Of a DNA stretch of 64,000 bases, positions 42,201-50,235 are shown piece by piece. Position 1 is the stretch's first letter. Each line of letters opens with the position of its first letter. The stretch is from DATEMU01 sp964414585 (GTDB lineage Bacteria; Planctomycetota; Phycisphaerae; UBA1845; UTPLA1): contig CAYPXR010000006.1 in NCBI GenBank assembly GCA_964414585.1, positions 1 through 64,000 of the forward strand. Direction: 5' to 3'. The notes below the pieces were generated by a model. That model was not told the DNA's origin. It ran no database searches and saw nothing but the letters and a program-made list of their open reading frames with translations. A program made the translations under genes and the position numbers.

Positions 42201-42774
42201 ACCCCGATTCTTTCAGTGCCAGCGCGAGCGATAAATGGGTCAGCACGACTTCGGGTTGCGCCGGCGTCGATGCACCGGTCCGCAAAGCGGTACGGAAGGA
42301 GGCGATGGCGTCGTCATACCGCCGAGCCTGCATCGCGATCTCGCCGAGCAGGCGATGGACCGCCGGATCGCGGGGCCGGATTTTCATCGCCTCCTTCAAC
42401 TGGCTTTCCGCGAGCGAGGTATTGCCCTGTTGCAAAGCGGCTCGGGCCAGCAGGATTCTGGCATCCACGAGTCGAGGTTCGATTTGAAGGGATTTCTCCA
42501 GATCGGACGTGGCATCGGCCCAAAGACGCTGGTCGAAAAAGGACTGGCCGCTGTGCAGATAGCGAAGCGCCTGCGGCGCCGGTTCATAGGTCGGCGCCGC
42601 GACGTCGTCCGGAACTTGCGGAGCCGGCTTGATCTGATCGAGGCGAAGATGGGCGCGCGAATCGTCCCGGGCCGCGAGCGGAGGTCCGGCCGCCGGCTTC
42701 TGGCACGAGGCCGACAGGCATAGCGAGCCCAACAGGAGCGGTCGAAGTCCAAACCGGGATCGGCAAACTTGCAT
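39271..42774 (-). CDS. Large TPR-repeat lipoprotein
   Basis: The 1,167-residue protein has a lipoprotein signal (LLLGSLCLSASC). Almost its whole length is tetratricopeptide and related helical repeats, for example AEALARNGRAAEALEHVRRIL and YLIKGTALAALDEDKDAETALLES. It ends in an acidic tail (ESEPFEEDSPVP). TPR lipoproteins of this size scaffold outer-membrane or exopolysaccharide machineries. The partner is unknown. The ATG at 42774 follows GGAGG at some distance. It is the last gene of the nusA cluster, 35 bases after the HhH gene. Confidence 0.85.
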   Translation of the reverse strand: MQVCRSRFGLRPLLLGSLCLSASCQKPAAGPPLAARDDSRAHLRLDQIKPAPQVPDDVAAPTYEPAPQALRYLHSGQSFFDQRLWADATSDLEKSLQIEPRLVDARILLARAALQQGNTSLAESQLKEAMKIRPRDPAVHRLLGEIAMQARRYDDAIASFRTALRTGASTPAQPEVVLTHLSLALALKESGYLQAAADELQIYSAATIKPTDEMNRNPELKEVILLYRSKIGPMMGEIHMKLGEYGRAVEDYQLAVTENPDDQGLAAQLAEALARNGRAAEALEHVRRILKERPDDKKSLELLQDVCDITHDPSRFDAELVELARQVDSPQLQTRLAKMLLDRKKTAEAAAVLKRLVETQPDDTEAAYLLVRLSFDLKDWRTGLDQIARALRSSPQSRNQADDLLQRCPLPEISAWAGEKSDDAVAQYLRAAGEYHQHDFPAALASAKASLQRDEKFGPAQVLLAALALRDHRWVDAKNLAQSAIDGGLTDAQAYLIKGTALAALDEDKDAETALLESFRLDRKSAEPLFVLGEAAEQKDQPLRCEQIYRRIVDDVDPKHVQARERLVRLLLNMQKFDKAREYFSDFERLGLTGAEFERCRALMNLATQRGPQGPERLNAYRDALTRIIEKYPGDPATYVERAMSYEAVGEFAPALKEIEAALQVAPDDFRALERKVRYQIKLLDFDGASKTTTTLLQWRPRDSELMQRMADLALSRGDFDDAIRQFKTLIARDDLKDRREIFISRLLGILRFAQRGDEAVQVAKDWLDSAPGDPTRRSTYLAALQLAKRYDDAIEISKQWLATDPTNTDLRGQYVDQLMAAKRYVEGEQRVLTWLATDADDLALNQMLIGLFWAARQWDSAIDLAQTGMEISEQRSAYEALLGASYRLARRYDEAIEFYRDRAGGPLAARTLIEVLIEAERFGEAEKLATRALMSNPTPGAGADLDSVLNMRNYLVRIYQLGGRENQAAQQLEEMLKILPPGSGDPRALYYNRYVGIQNDLGYTWVDAGTHMDKAEEMIRFAVSEKPTVGAYVDSYGWLLYKRGRFNEAVVQLRRAILLSSAQDAVLFDHLADALYRDGKTDDARANWEKALAVPAADDGERPSAEDRRVQARIKAKLDALKNNKKVEIAPIAGENPSSRPVEHDDLDDDPPSNESEPFEEDSPVP

Positions 42775-42809
42775 GGCTGATGCGTCCTCCGTAACGACTC
42801 GCCCGTATT

Positions 42810-43661
42810 CTAGCGGTGCCGACGGGCCGCCTTGGAACGGGCCTTTGACGGCCGCCGTCGCTTGGAGGCGGAGGATGAATGATGCCGGGCCGCCTTCTGC
42901 TTTTTCGGCTGATGCGGGCGCGCCGGCTTTTTCATCGGCGCCGATTTTTTCTGTTTGGCCGCGGGATGGGTCGAGACGGAGGCGCGCTCCGTGTGGGTGA
43001 TCTCCTCGTCGGCGGCGTCGGGCGGCGCGGGCTCCGGCTCGGCCGCCTTTCGCGGGGCATGGGCCGCCGAATACCGCTTCACCAGCACGTAAAAGGGCGC
43101 CGCCTCTGACTCCCGAAGATTCGACGCGAGGAATTTCTGCACTTGATCGACCGTGGCATCCGGCTCCACGTAATTGCCGCGGCGAAGCAGTTGGTACATG
43201 GCCGCATCGACCGGCACGGCATGGCCCTTGATGCACCGGAGGATCACCGAGGCCCGGGCATGGGCGTTGACGCCGTCGAGCGAATTGAAAAACGATTCGG
43301 CGGAGCGCTTGGCGGATTTCTTCAGGAAGGACAGGTCCAGATGGTGCAGCCGGTTGTAAATGGCGTTCAGCGCGGCGGTCAATTCCGTCGCCGCCTTGCG
43401 GACCATCGGGTAATCCGCGCCGATGATCTCGACAATCTCGGAGACCGGTGTGACGCGAAGCTCGTTCAGGTCCACAACCGCCGTGCGCAGTCGCGACAGC
43501 GCCGTCGCGGCGCGGGCGTCGGCGGCGTAATCGCTCAGGACGCCGCGAAGCAGCGCCTCGATCGGCTCTTCCACCGGAGGCAGTGCCGTGGCGCCGCCCT
43601 CTTTCTTGACCTTGTTGAACAGTTTTCGGATTCGCTGCAAATGCTCGGCGACGTTCTTCAT
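42810..43661 (-). CDS. Endonuclease-III-like HhH protein with lysine/arginine-rich tail
   Basis: The 283-residue protein has a HhH-GPD-like core (EALLRGVLSDYAADARAATAL, then LDGVNAHARASVIL, then VPVDAAMYQLLRRG). The catalytic aspartate position is kept (D152), but the catalytic lysine of endonuclease III (GVGRKTAN) is not; the loop reads GVNAHARAS. No Fe-S cysteines follow. From residue ~210 the chain is low-complexity and very basic (KKPARPHQPKKQKAARHHSS), like histone-type tails. A DNA-binding, non-glycosylase role is inferred. Its start overlaps the rbfA stop. Confidence 0.65.
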   Translation of the reverse strand: MKNVAEHLQRIRKLFNKVKKEGGATALPPVEEPIEALLRGVLSDYAADARAATALSRLRTAVVDLNELRVTPVSEIVEIIGADYPMVRKAATELTAALNAIYNRLHHLDLSFLKKSAKRSAESFFNSLDGVNAHARASVILRCIKGHAVPVDAAMYQLLRRGNYVEPDATVDQVQKFLASNLRESEAAPFYVLVKRYSAAHAPRKAAEPEPAPPDAADEEITHTERASVSTHPAAKQKKSAPMKKPARPHQPKKQKAARHHSSSASKRRRPSKARSKAARRHR

Positions 43662-44086
43662 GGATGGGCTCCAGCGGCGTCGGGCGACTCGAATTCCGCG
43701 TCGTTCGATTCGTCGTCGCCGATCGGATCGGCGGTCGGGGGTGACTTGCCCAGGGCTTCGTCAATCTGGCGAATGATCTTGGAGGCGTTTTTCAGACCGA
43801 GGTCGAGATGAAACCGAAGCAGCGGGCACTGGCGCATGTCCACTCGTTTGGCGAGAAACGATTGAATCATGCCGCGCGCGCTGTCGAGCCCCTTCATGGT
43901 CGTAACGCCTTCGGCCTCTTCGCCCATGACGCTGACGTACACCTGCGCATGGCGCAAGTCGGGGGAGAGCTCGACGCGCGTGACGCTGGTGAAGCGGCTG
44001 ACGCGCGGATCGGCGACGTGATGGGCGATGGCGTCGCTGACCACGTCGCGAATCGCATGGGCCACTCTTTCTAGGCGATAGGACAT
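43658..44086 (-). CDS. rbfA: Ribosome-binding factor A
   Basis: The 142-residue protein has the RbfA fold: RLERVAHAIRDVVSDAIAHHVADPRV, then VTRVELSPDLRHAQVYVSVMG, then PLLRFHLDLGLKNASKI. It binds the 30S subunit for 16S rRNA maturation and cold adaptation. It follows ylxP and infB, the usual neighbours. An acidic C-terminal tail is extra. Confidence 0.92.
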   Translation of the reverse strand: MSYRLERVAHAIRDVVSDAIAHHVADPRVSRFTSVTRVELSPDLRHAQVYVSVMGEEAEGVTTMKGLDSARGMIQSFLAKRVDMRQCPLLRFHLDLGLKNASKIIRQIDEALGKSPPTADPIGDDESNDAEFESPDAAGAHP

Positions 44087-44110
44087 CTCGCGGCCCCGGA
44101 ATCAGGACTC

Positions 44111-44392
44111 TCAAAGAAATTCAAGTTCATAATCCACCAGGGAGAGATCGCGAACCACGCGGACCTCATCGACGATTTTCGAAAGACACGAATCGGTAAA
44201 GCGTTTGTCGTTGGAAACCATGGCGACGGCCAGGACGCACTGTCGATGCTCGTCGAGGTCGTCGACCTCGGCGACGGAGACGTTGTGCCGCGCCGAGAGC
44301 CGGTCCTTGACGCTCTTGATGACGCGGCGCTTGTCTTTAAGGGACTGGGCCCCGGGAATCGCCAACTCCATTTGCAGCACACCAATGACCAT
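44111..44392 (-). CDS. ylxP: DUF503 (YlxP) family protein
   Basis: The 93-residue protein begins MVIGVLQMELAIPGAQSLKDK and matches DUF503/YlxP, a small ferredoxin-like-fold protein found between infB and rbfA in many bacteria. It is linked to ribosome function in relatives. The start is ATG 44392; no longer frame is supported. Confidence 0.9.
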   Translation of the reverse strand: MVIGVLQMELAIPGAQSLKDKRRVIKSVKDRLSARHNVSVAEVDDLDEHRQCVLAVAMVSNDKRFTDSCLSKIVDEVRVVRDLSLVDYELEFL

Positions 44393-44453
44393 TCGGATCG
44401 GGCGGGACTCCTGTTCCCGCCGCCTTCGCGGCGATTCTTCGCCGCAGCGCCGG

Positions 44454-47222
44454 CTACGACTCGAGCTTTCGGGCGATCTTGACCACTTCGAAGGCCTCGA
44501 TGACGTCGCCGGGCTTGACGTCGTCGAAGTTGGCGATGCGCACGCCGCATTCAAAACCGGCCTTCACTTCCTTGGCGTCGTCCTTGAATCGCCGCAGCGA
44601 TTCGATCGCGCCGTTGTCCTTGACGATGACGCCGTCGCGAACGACGCGGACGACGTTGTTTCGCTGAATCAGGCCGTCGCGGACGTAACAGCCCGCGATC
44701 TTGCCGATCTTGGAGATATTGAAAATCTCGCGGACCTCGACGCGGCCGCGCGATTCGATTTTTTCGTCCGGCGTCAGCAGGCCTTCGAGGGCCTTGCGGA
44801 TGTCGTCGATGACGTTGTAGATGATTCGATAGGTGCGGACATCGACGCCGACGTTGTCGGCCATCTTCTGAATCGTCGAATCGGGCACGACGTGGAAGGC
44901 AATGATGATCGCCTTGCTCGCCTGGGCCAGCACGACGTCCGACTCGGTGACGGTGCCGACGCCGGTGTGAATCACGTCCAGTCGGACCTGATCCGCCGGG
45001 AACTCCGACAGGGTCTTCCGGAGGACGTCCACGGAGCCCTGCATGTCGGCGCGAATAATCACGCGCAGCTCGGGGATCTGCCCTTCGGCCGCCGTGGCCA
45101 GCACCGATTCCAGATTCGTGGGCTTGGCATCGCGGAACAGCGCGGCTTCGCGACGGCGCGCGGCGGTGTCCTCGGCGATTTCCTTCGCGCGTTGAGGACT
45201 GTCGAGGACATAGAACCGATCGCCCACCTCGGGAACGTCGGACAAGCCCGTCACTTCGACCGGCGTCGCCGGGCCGGCGGCCTTCAGCGACCGGCCGTGG
45301 TCGTCGCGGAGATTGCGCACGCGGCCGTGACCGGCGCCGCAGACGAGGATGTCACCGGCGCGAAGCGTTCCTTCCTGGACCAGGACGCGGGCCACGTTGC
45401 CCAGCCCCTCGGTCCGCTCGGCTTCGATGACGGTGCCGGTCGCGGGAATTTTCGAGTCGGCCTTGAGGTCCATGACCTCGCTGAGCGTTGCCAGGTGGGC
45501 GAGCAGATCGTCGATGCCCTGGCCGGTGACGGCGGAGGTCTTGATGACGTCGGTATGGCCGCCCCAATCGCCGCTCGGCGTGAGGCCCTGTTCCGTGAGC
45601 TGGCCGTAAATCTTGTTAATGTCGTGCGGAAGATCGATCTTGTTCAGCGCGACGACGATCGTCGTATTGGCCGCCTTGGCGTGATTGATCGCTTCAACCG
45701 TCGTCGGCATCACGCCGTCGTCCGCCGCGACCACAAGGACGACCACGTCCGTTAGATGCGTTCCACGGGCGCGCATGGCGGTGAACGCCGTGTGCCCCGG
45801 CGTGTCGAGGAAGGTCACGGCCCGATCGCCCACGCGGGCCTGGTAGGCGCCGATGTGCTGGGTAATGCCGCCGGCCTCGCCCGCCGCCACCTTGGCGTTG
45901 CGGATGCGGTCGAGAAGGCTCGTCTTGCCGTGGTCGACGTGACCCAGGACGGTCACGACCGGCGGTCGCGTTTTCAAATGCTTTCGCTCGAAGGCGGCGA
46001 ACTCATCCTGCAAGTGATCGAGCGCCGTCTTGGCCTTGGCCACCTCGATGGTGATTTCGTTTTCCAACGCGATCGCCATCGCGATTTCCGTCGGCACGAC
46101 GCTGTTGATCGTCGCCAGTTGACCCAGATCTTCCATCAGTTTTTTGATGACTTGAGCCGCGGCGATGCCCGTTTCGCGGGAGAAGTCCTTGATGAGGATC
46201 GGTTCGGTCAGTTCGACGTGATCCTTTTTGATCGTCGAGGGAGCGGTTCGAGCGCCGCCGCCGCCTCGTCGGCTGGATTTCTTGCCTTCGATGGCGCGGA
46301 GACCGCCGATGCCCCGGCCGGAGGCATGCGCCAGGCGATCCTTCCGTTCGATCAAATCGCGATCTCGCCATTCCTTGAGCTTCTCGTTCACTTCCTCGCG
46401 AAGATCGCGCAGGCCGCCGCGGCGGGGATGAACCCGCTCGGCCGCGCCTTCCCCTTCTTTTTCACCGACGCGTCCCCGAGCGGGCAACGGGCCTCGTCCG
46501 CGAGCTTTTCGTTCGTCTTCGGTTTCCAATCGTGGAGGGGGGCCGGCCGGCGGACGCGGCGGCGGTCGAAACGACCGCCGAGGCTCGACGGTTTCGGGTT
46601 TGTCCATTCGAACGAATTTGGGCCCGGCCAGCTTCGCCGGCTTGGGAATATTTTGTGGTCCGACCATGGGGGGCTTGGGAGGCGGCGCCGGCGGAGGAGT
46701 CACGGCGGCGGCCGGCTTCAGCGTCTCCGGGGCCGGCGCGACGATTTCCGGTTCCGCAGGGGCCGCCGTTTCGACGGCTTCGGAGATCGGGGCTTCCGCC
46801 GGGACCTCGGGTGCGGCGGGGGCCGGCGGCGCGGTCAGATCGCTGGTCTCCGTGACGCTGGGCTTGTGGACCACCGTTTTCTTGGTGAGCGATGTTTCAT
46901 CGGCCGACGCCGGTGGCGATTCCTGAGACGGGGCTTCCAGGACGGCCACGCCGCCTTCATCGGAATCGCTGCTTTCCGCTTTTTTCTTGCGGACTCTCGG
47001 CTTTTTGACCTTCTTGAGATCGACCCGATTGGATTCTTCGAGCGTCGTGGCGTGCGAACCCTCGCTGAACCACTCGCGGATGGTGGCTTCAAGACCGGCC
47101 GAGACCACGTGCATGTGGTTCTTGATCTCGATGCCTTCAGCGCGGCATTTTTCGATGATCGCCTGGCTATCGACCTCCAACTCTTTCGCCAGGTTGTGCA
47201 CTCGCACTTTCTTTTCAGCCAA
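44454..47222 (-). CDS. infB: Translation initiation factor IF-2
   Basis: The 922-residue GTPase positions initiator tRNA on the ribosome. It has the IF-2 N-terminal domain (VRVHNLAKELEVDSQAII), a long Pro/Ala/Glu-rich linker, G1 VLGHVDHGKTSLLD, G3 DTPGHTAF, G4 NKID, and C-terminal domains with VIKDNGAIESLRRFKDD. The start is TTG at 47222, with GGAG seven bases upstream; translation there begins LAEKKVRVHNL. It lies 73 bases after nusA. Confidence 0.95.
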   Translation of the reverse strand: MAEKKVRVHNLAKELEVDSQAIIEKCRAEGIEIKNHMHVVSAGLEATIREWFSEGSHATTLEESNRVDLKKVKKPRVRKKKAESSDSDEGGVAVLEAPSQESPPASADETSLTKKTVVHKPSVTETSDLTAPPAPAAPEVPAEAPISEAVETAAPAEPEIVAPAPETLKPAAAVTPPPAPPPKPPMVGPQNIPKPAKLAGPKFVRMDKPETVEPRRSFRPPPRPPAGPPPRLETEDERKARGRGPLPARGRVGEKEGEGAAERVHPRRGGLRDLREEVNEKLKEWRDRDLIERKDRLAHASGRGIGGLRAIEGKKSSRRGGGGARTAPSTIKKDHVELTEPILIKDFSRETGIAAAQVIKKLMEDLGQLATINSVVPTEIAMAIALENEITIEVAKAKTALDHLQDEFAAFERKHLKTRPPVVTVLGHVDHGKTSLLDRIRNAKVAAGEAGGITQHIGAYQARVGDRAVTFLDTPGHTAFTAMRARGTHLTDVVVLVVAADDGVMPTTVEAINHAKAANTTIVVALNKIDLPHDINKIYGQLTEQGLTPSGDWGGHTDVIKTSAVTGQGIDDLLAHLATLSEVMDLKADSKIPATGTVIEAERTEGLGNVARVLVQEGTLRAGDILVCGAGHGRVRNLRDDHGRSLKAAGPATPVEVTGLSDVPEVGDRFYVLDSPQRAKEIAEDTAARRREAALFRDAKPTNLESVLATAAEGQIPELRVIIRADMQGSVDVLRKTLSEFPADQVRLDVIHTGVGTVTESDVVLAQASKAIIIAFHVVPDSTIQKMADNVGVDVRTYRIIYNVIDDIRKALEGLLTPDEKIESRGRVEVREIFNISKIGKIAGCYVRDGLIQRNNVVRVVRDGVIVKDNGAIESLRRFKDDAKEVKAGFECGVRIANFDDVKPGDVIEAFEVVKIARKLES

Positions 47223-47295
47223 CGGTAATCTCCGCGATCCTGAGGGTTCCAAAAGGGCGGCCGCATTCGTGCGGACGCCCGCTCATGCGCATTCG

Positions 47296-48663
47296 TTACG
47301 ACGCCGTCGTCGCCTCTTCCGTGGGCGCCGATGCTTCCGGTTCCGGCGATGCCGCTTCGTCCGGGGCCGACTCCGGCGTTGCGGTCTCGGACGACGTCTC
47401 CGTCGAACCTTCCGCCGCCGGCGCTTCGCCCTCGGCCGGCACGGTCAACCCGGCGGCGGCCGCCTCGGCCGCGGCCTTCTTGTCCGCTTCGGCCTTGGCC
47501 TTTTCCTCGGCGAGTTCGACCTGAACGATCTTGGCCTCGTCGGAGCAAACCTGGACGATCTTGTCCGCCAGCTCCTGGGTCAATTCGAGTTCTTCGACCA
47601 GCGTAGCGGCGCCGACTTCCTCGACGTCCATGACGCTGATCATGCCGAGCAGCGAGATTCGCTCGGCGATCATCTCGTCCACGCCCTCGATCTTTCGCAG
47701 CGTCGTCGCCAGGCGATCCAGGCCGCGGTTGTATTCCTTGGGCGTGAGGATATCGATGTCCCAGCCGGTCAATCGGGCGGCCAGGCGGACGTTTTGACCG
47801 CGCTTGCCGATGGCCAGCGAGAGCTGCTCGTCGGGCACAACGACGGTCGCCCGGCCCAGCTCGAAGCACAGTGCCGTATCCTGAATCTCCGCCGGCTTGA
47901 GGGCGTTGGAGATCAGGATCTGCGACGATTCATTCCAGCGCACGATGTCGATCTTCTCGCCGCCGAGTTCTTCGACGATGTTCTTGATGCGGCTGCCGCG
48001 CACGCCGACGCACGCGCCGACGGCGTCCACCTTTGTGTCGATTGAGGAAACGGCGACCTTCGTGCGATAGCCGGCCTCGCGGGCCAGCGCTTTGATTTCG
48101 ATGATCTTCTCGGCAACCTCGGGCACTTCCAACTCGAACAACCTGCGGATGAAATCCGGATGGCTGCGCGACAGAATGATCTTGACCTGGTGCGGGGCCT
48201 CGCGGACATCGAGGATCAGCGTGCGAATCCGCTCGCCGGGCTGATGCGTCTCGCCGGGGATCTGCTCGCTGCGCGGAAGGAAGCCTTCCGTGCGGCCGAC
48301 GTTGACGACCAGCGCGCCGCCTTCGAAGCGCGAAACCGTGCCGGTCAGGATGGTTCCCTTGCGCTCGGTGTATTCCTCGAAGATGCTGCCGCGCTCGGCC
48401 TCGCGAATTCGCTGGATCATGACCTGCTTGGCGGTCTGGGCGGCGATGCGTCCCAGGGCGTCCATGGAGATCGCTTCGCCGTTCAACGTCGCGGAAATGT
48501 CCCCGCTGAGCCGGTCGATTTCGACTTTCACTTCCTCTTCCTGGCCGTAGCGCTTGCGAATGGCGGATTCCATGGCCACTTCGAGATCGCCCAGGACGAG
48601 GTCCTTGTCTATGTTCTTGTCGCGGGAAAGCCCGTCGACGATTCTGATGAGTTCTGCGTTCAC
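47296..48663 (-). CDS. nusA: Transcription termination/antitermination factor NusA
   Basis: The 455-residue protein has the NusA N-terminal domain (MNAELIRIVDGLSRDKNI), S1 domain (GTILTGTVSRFEGGALVVNVG), and two KH domains (VGVRGSRIKNIVEELGGEKIDIVRW and AIGKRGQNVRLAARLTGWDIDI). A helical region and a highly acidic, Ala-rich C-terminus follow. It heads the nusA-infB-ylxP-rbfA cluster; rimP and ylxR, common here elsewhere, are absent. Confidence 0.95.
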   Translation of the reverse strand: MNAELIRIVDGLSRDKNIDKDLVLGDLEVAMESAIRKRYGQEEEVKVEIDRLSGDISATLNGEAISMDALGRIAAQTAKQVMIQRIREAERGSIFEEYTERKGTILTGTVSRFEGGALVVNVGRTEGFLPRSEQIPGETHQPGERIRTLILDVREAPHQVKIILSRSHPDFIRRLFELEVPEVAEKIIEIKALAREAGYRTKVAVSSIDTKVDAVGACVGVRGSRIKNIVEELGGEKIDIVRWNESSQILISNALKPAEIQDTALCFELGRATVVVPDEQLSLAIGKRGQNVRLAARLTGWDIDILTPKEYNRGLDRLATTLRKIEGVDEMIAERISLLGMISVMDVEEVGAATLVEELELTQELADKIVQVCSDEAKIVQVELAEEKAKAEADKKAAAEAAAAGLTVPAEGEAPAAEGSTETSSETATPESAPDEAASPEPEASAPTEEATTAS

Positions 48664-48750
48664 GATCGCAACCCTTATTTACTTGTCGCGTGACGGCCGG
48701 CGGCCACGCTCGCCTGTACTCATTCGAACGGCCGCACCGGCGGCTGTTAC

Positions 48751-48786
48751 CAAACAAAAAAGTGGGCCGTCGTGCGTTCCCACTTT
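48751..48786 (-). terminator. Terminator downstream of the ABC ATPase gene
   Basis: On the minus strand AAAGTGGG pairs with CCCACTTT around a 12-base loop, followed by TTTTGTTTG. It separates the ugpC-like gene from nusA. Confidence 0.8.
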
Positions 48787-48910
48787 CCATTTTGCGGGAC
48801 ATGACTCCCGCGGCTCCAACTTTCCCGGCAGGATCGATCAGCTCATGGATCGTCTCCCGCATCCGACTTCCGGGCCGCCTCGCGCGGCATTGTCCGAAGT
48901 GTCGGAGCCT

Positions 48911-50050
48911 TTAGTTCGCATGGACGTCCGACTCACAAGCCGCCGTCACGTTGCGACCCAACTCGCCCGGCTCGAAAAGATGCGCCCTCGACCAATCGAC
49001 GAACATCTCTCGTTCCTGGCCTTCCTTCACATCCGCCCGGGAATCCACGCGCCCGACGACGGGCCGCCCCGAACGGGTGGTCATGTACACGTCCTTGCGA
49101 TCGCCCAGCGTCTCGACAAGCGTGATCTTCACGTCCATCCGCGCCGAGCCCGGCGTCGCCTCCAACGAGAAGGCGTCCGGCCGAAAGCCCATCACCATCG
49201 GGCGATCGGAATAATCCGCCGCGGCATTCGCGAGGCGACAATCCAGCGTCAGGCGGGTCGTCCCTTCGTCGAACGACATCGTGCCGTTCGTTCGCGTCAG
49301 CCGGCCGTCGATGAAACTCATCGGCGGCGTTCCAATGAAGCCCGCCACAAAGCGATTGACGGGCCTCTCATACACGTCGAGCGGCGGCGCGCTTTGCAGC
49401 ACGATGCCGTCTTTCATCACCACCACGCGGTCGCCCAGGGTCATGGCCTCTTCCTGGTCGTGCGTGACGTAAATCGTCGTCGTCCGCAGGCGGCGCTGAA
49501 GCCGCTTGATCTCGCTCCGCATCTCCACGCGAAGCTTGGCGTCCAGGTTCGACAACGGTTCGTCGAAAAGAAACGCCCGCGGGCTTCGCACAATCGCGCG
49601 GCCGACGGCCACTCGTTGCCGTTGACCGCCGGAGAGGGCCTTGGGCTTTCGATCGAGCAGGTCCGTAATGCCCAAAAGGGCGGCGGTCTCACGGACCTTG
49701 GCATCGATCTGGGCCCTGGTCAGCCCGAGTTCGCGTCGGCGAAGGTTCAGGCTGAAGGCCATGTTCTTGTACACCGACATATGCGGGTACAAGGCGTAAT
49801 TCTGGAAGACCATCGCGATATCGCGGTCTTTCGGCGGGGTGTCATTGACGATGCGATCGTCGATGCGCACCGTCCCGGAGCTGATCTCCTCGAGGCCCGC
49901 CACCATTCGAAGGGTGGTGCTCTTGCCACACCCCGAGGGGCCCACAAGGACGATGAACTCCTGGTCCGCGATCGCCAGAGAGACGCGGTCCACCGCCATC
50001 ACGCCGCCGGGGTAAACCTTGGTCACGTCGGTTAAAGTCACGCGCGCCAT
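48911..50050 (-). CDS. ugpC: Sugar ABC transporter ATPase (UgpC/MalK/MsmK type)
   Basis: The 379-residue ATPase energises import of sugars or glycerol-3-phosphate. Walker A GPSGCGKST, Q-loop VFQNYALYPHM, signature LSGGQRQR, Walker B AFLFDEPLSNLDAKLR, and H-loop VTHDQEEAM are intact. The C-terminal regulatory OB domain of the MalK class follows. No permease or binding protein lies nearby, so it may serve several transporters, as MsmK does. It is driven by a strong promoter at 50098-50125. Confidence 0.93.
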   Translation of the reverse strand: MARVTLTDVTKVYPGGVMAVDRVSLAIADQEFIVLVGPSGCGKSTTLRMVAGLEEISSGTVRIDDRIVNDTPPKDRDIAMVFQNYALYPHMSVYKNMAFSLNLRRRELGLTRAQIDAKVRETAALLGITDLLDRKPKALSGGQRQRVAVGRAIVRSPRAFLFDEPLSNLDAKLRVEMRSEIKRLQRRLRTTTIYVTHDQEEAMTLGDRVVVMKDGIVLQSAPPLDVYERPVNRFVAGFIGTPPMSFIDGRLTRTNGTMSFDEGTTRLTLDCRLANAAADYSDRPMVMGFRPDAFSLEATPGSARMDVKITLVETLGDRKDVYMTTRSGRPVVGRVDSRADVKEGQEREMFVDWSRAHLFEPGELGRNVTAACESDVHAN

Positions 50051-50097
50051 AGGGTTACACTTCGGGCGACGCGGCAGTCATTGCCCTAAGATGATGG

Positions 50098-50125
50098 ATT
50101 ATAAGAAGATAGGCGGAGCCGTCAA
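50098..50125 (-). promoter_or_regulatory. Strong promoter of the ABC ATPase gene
   Basis: TTGACG (50125-50120), a 16-base spacer and TATAAT (50103-50098) on the minus strand match the vegetative consensus. The leader is about 40 bases. Confidence 0.7.
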
Positions 50126-50235
50126 TCGACATTCCCGTGACCAAAACGGCCATTCCGGGCGACTGGACAGCACATGGACCGCAACCGGACCAGCGATAAC
50201 TTAAGTAATGGTATAGTTTTACGGATAATTCTTGA

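Noticed and set aside
42775..43764. Extension of the large TPR lipoprotein frame upstream to 43764
   Set aside because: The extra frame overlaps the endonuclease-III-like gene, has no family resemblance, and would bury the lipoprotein signal that begins at 42774.
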